Assembly (NCBI GenBank): GCA_018398765.1
Contig: JAHBMJ010000299.1
Location: 32,501 to 96,500, forward strand
Source: Chromera velia
Lineage: Eukaryota; Sar; Chromeraceae
Direction: 5' to 3'
DNA: 64,000 nt
The notes under the pieces were generated by a model. It searched no databases and had not been told where the DNA came from. It was given only the letters and a program-made list of their open reading frames with translations. Position numbers and translations under genes: made by a program. This document shows, piece by piece, positions 61,697 to 64,000 of this stretch (its first letter is position 1; each line of letters opens with the position of its first letter).

Positions 61697-62699
61697 AACG
61701 GGGTGAGACGGAGAACCGTGCACACGTTTGCTATTGCTGTTAGTGTTGGAACCGTCCTGTTTCTGGGTAGCTAAGCATCCAGAGTTGGTAAGTTCGGCTA
61801 CCTTCTATGCCACACCAGGGCCGACAACAAGCCCTTTGTGTTGGAGGTAAATATAGAGAGGTCGGTAGCCTTCCTCACCTGGAGTGATGACTTTCTCAGG
61901 AGGGGGAAGTTTCCCCCTAGCCTTCTCAGCATTTGCGTCTGCGGCCGCCTCCTTTGGTTTCAAATTGGTCCTCCCGCCGGGCCCTGCAGGAGCGGCCCCC
62001 CCTCCAGCACTGTCAGTAGCCCCCTTGTTGCCTTTTCCCTTACCTTTCTGGAACTGCTCCACACTGACAGGGAATGTAGTCGCAGCCTTTCGACACTCGG
62101 GGTCAGGGGCATGCTGCAATCTCTCGTGGTTCACATCCAAAATGTCCTAGTCATACAGCATGTCTCCGGTAGCGAATTGGTCAAAAGCGGGGTACTTCAC
62201 CCGTGGATCCGTCTCGTAGGCGACCATATTTTTTTTGTGTACCCGGCTCTAAAAACAAATGCCTCCTTCTTCCCGTTCGACCCTGTCGGATTGTATGACA
62301 TGTCTTTATGGGGTGTAAAATGTTTGCAGACGCTCAAAAAGGGGGCCATAAAAGATGTTCCAGCACTAGAAAAGTTAACACAGCTGTTCAGAAAAACATT
62401 CAGCTGATCGGTTTACCTCTAGATGAAGTAAAAGGGGGTGAAACGTCAATTTCAGTGCAGCTCAAAACGTTTTTTTTTTGAAAGCAAACCATCAAGATTT
62501 AGGTTTTTTCATTTGAATCAGCATGCGTGACGGATCGGTACTTGCAAAAGTTTTTTCGGGACCTTCATATTTGAGGTTGAAAGTCATATTGATCAAATAT
62601 TTGATCGTATTTGATAGGTCTTTAAACACTAGGTCCTCCCTGACTGGATATTTGATTTGAGCTTAAGCCCTACCTCAAATCAAATCAAATCAAATCAAA
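61697..62699 (-). mobile_element. Duplicated repeat-derived block, copy 1, broken coding sequence
   Basis: The minus strand carries a coding-like stretch. Recognisable parts are DPRVKYPAFDQFATGDMLYD, DVNHERLQHAPDPECRKAAT, a Gly/Lys/Ala-rich linker (KGKGKGNKGA) and GEEGYRPLYIYLQHKGLVVG. The reading frame is broken. The same block recurs 1349 bases to the right with about five mismatches by eye. The right end is a (TCAAA)n array running into the gap. I do not recognise the family; a capsid-type retroelement, another mobile element or a multicopy host gene remnant are all possible. Confidence 0.45.
62672..62699 (+). repeat. (TCAAA)n array, right
   Basis: About five TCAAA units, the inverse of the array at 61137-61182, running directly into the assembly gap. 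Confidence 0.7.
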
Positions 62700-63045
62700 N
62701 NNNNNNNNNNNNNNNNNNNNNNNNNNNNNNNNNNNNNNNNNNNNNNNNNNNNNNNNNNNNNNNNNNNNNNNNNNNNNNNNNNNNNNNNNNNNNNNNNNNN
62801 NNNNNNNNNNNNNNNNNNNNNNNNNNNNNNNNNNNNNNNNNNNNNNNNNNNNNNNNNNNNNNNNNNNNNNNNNNNNNNNNNNNNNNNNNNNNNNNNNNNN
62901 NNNNNNNNNNNNNNNNNNNNNNNNNNNNNNNNNNNNNNNNNNNNNNNNNNNNNNNNNNNNNNNNNNNNNNNNNNNNNNNNNNNNNNNNNNNNNNNNNNNN
63001 NNNNNNNNNNNNNNNNNNNNNNNNNNNNNNNNNNNNNNNNNNNNN
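62700..63045. other. Assembly gap (run of N) between the two repeat copies
   Basis: 346 unknown bases. The left flank is a TCAAA array and the right flank re-enters the repeated block at the point equal to 61697. The gap may hide the start of the second copy, or may join two allelic or repeat contigs. Confidence 0.95.
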
Positions 63046-64000
63046 AACGGGGTGAGACGGAGAACCGCGCACACGTTTGCTATTGCTGTTAGTGTTGGAA
63101 CCGTCCTGTTTCTGGGTAGCTAAGCATCCAGAGTTGGTAAGTTCGGCTACCTTCTGTGCCACACCAGGGCCGACAACAAGCCCTTTGTGTTGGAGGTAAA
63201 TATAGAGAGGTCGGTAGCCTTCCTCACCTGGAGTGATGACTTTCTCAGGAGGGGGAAGTTTCCCCCTAGCCTTCTCAGCATTTGCGTCTGCGGCCGCCTC
63301 CTTTGGTTTCAAATTGGTCCTCCCGCCGGGCCCTGCAGGAGCGGCCCCCCCTCCAGCACTGTCAGTAGCCCCCTTGTTGCCTTTTCCCTTGCCTTTCTGG
63401 AACTGCTCCACACTGACAGGGAATGTAGTCGCAGCCTTTCGACACTCGGGGTCAGGGGCATGCTGCAATCTCTCGTGGTTCACATCCAAAATGTCCTAGT
63501 CATACAGCATGTCTCCGGTAGCGAATTGGTCAAAAGCGGGGTACTTCACCCGTGGATCCGTCTCGTAGGCGACCATATTTTTTTTGTGTACCCGGCTCTA
63601 AAAACAAATGCCTCCTTCTTCCCGTTCGACCCTGTCGGATTGTATGACATGTCTTTATGGGGTGTAAAATGTTTGCAGACGCTCAAAAAGGGGGCCATAA
63701 AAGATGTTCCAGCACTAGAAAAGTTAACACAACTGTTCAAAAAAACATTCAGCTGATCGGTTTACCTCTAGATGAAGTAAAAGGGGGTGAAACGTCAATT
63801 TCAGTGCAGCTCAAAACGTTTTTTTTTTGAAAGCAAACCATCAAGATTTAGGTTTTTTCATTTGAATCAGCATGCGTGACGGATCGGTACTTGCAAAAGT
63901 TTTTTCGGGACCTTCATATTTGAGGTTGAAAGTCATATTGATCAAATATTTGATCGTATTTGATAGGTCTTTAAACACTAGGTCCTCCCTGACTGGATAT
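63046..64000 (-). mobile_element. Duplicated repeat-derived block, copy 2, runs off the window
   Basis: Almost identical to 61697-62651, with about five mismatches by eye in some 950 bases. It has the same minus-strand coding-like content and is also broken. Identity this high means the duplication is very young, or the two copies are alleles placed side by side by the assembler. Confidence 0.5.

Noticed and set aside
61838-62407. 189-codon plus-strand frame in the duplicated block, also present in copy 2
   Set aside because: The minus strand of the same stretch has more protein-like composition. The plus frame looks like its shadow.

Overview
The window looks like nuclear DNA from an alga with a complex, red-derived plastid. 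A chromerid close to Chromera velia is my best guess, but the species cannot be proven from sequence alone. Reasons: protein genes are split by many GT-AG introns; two genes encode proteins with a signal peptide followed directly by phenylalanine, the entry signal of secondary red plastids; one of them is PsbU, an oxygen-evolving-complex subunit that green plants lack; microsatellites are dense; and TGCATGCA motifs recur in intergenic DNA, as in apicomplexans. Genes are near 50% GC and are separated by AT-rich islands.

Layout. 0.9-5.5 kb (+): a soluble protein of a protist family with an FWD-Y-SL-Q motif. 7.1-22.8 kb (-): a very long gene for a membrane protein with about a dozen hydrophobic segments and a C-terminal class 3 lipase domain; its last exons join in phase, so lipase and membrane part appear to be one product. 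24.9-27.2 kb (-): psbU, complete in four exons. 28.1-39.1 kb (+): an RBM25-type splicing factor, 23 exons, RRM plus PWI. 41.5-42.4 kb (-): an intronless secreted protein with a NADAR-like domain. 43.0-47.6 kb (+): an SREK1/SRSF11-type SR protein. 49.3-50.1 kb (-): a small putative secreted protein. 50.8-53.6 kb (+): a CrtI-type carotenoid desaturase-like flavoenzyme with a plastid leader. 55.1-59.8 kb (+): an 833-residue protein I do not recognise. 59.9-64 kb: repeat-derived DNA with an almost identical 1-kb duplication on both sides of an assembly gap.

The genes do not form a pathway or an operon-like unit. Two serve mRNA splicing (RBM25 and SREK1-like) and two serve the plastid (PsbU and the CrtI-like enzyme). 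The psbU/RBM25 and NADAR/SREK1-like pairs are divergent and share short intergenic regions that carry TGCATGC motifs. I found no rRNA, convincing tRNA, CRISPR or prokaryotic element. Exon models marked phase-checked were joined by hand using splice consensus and codon phase; transcripts would be needed to confirm them.
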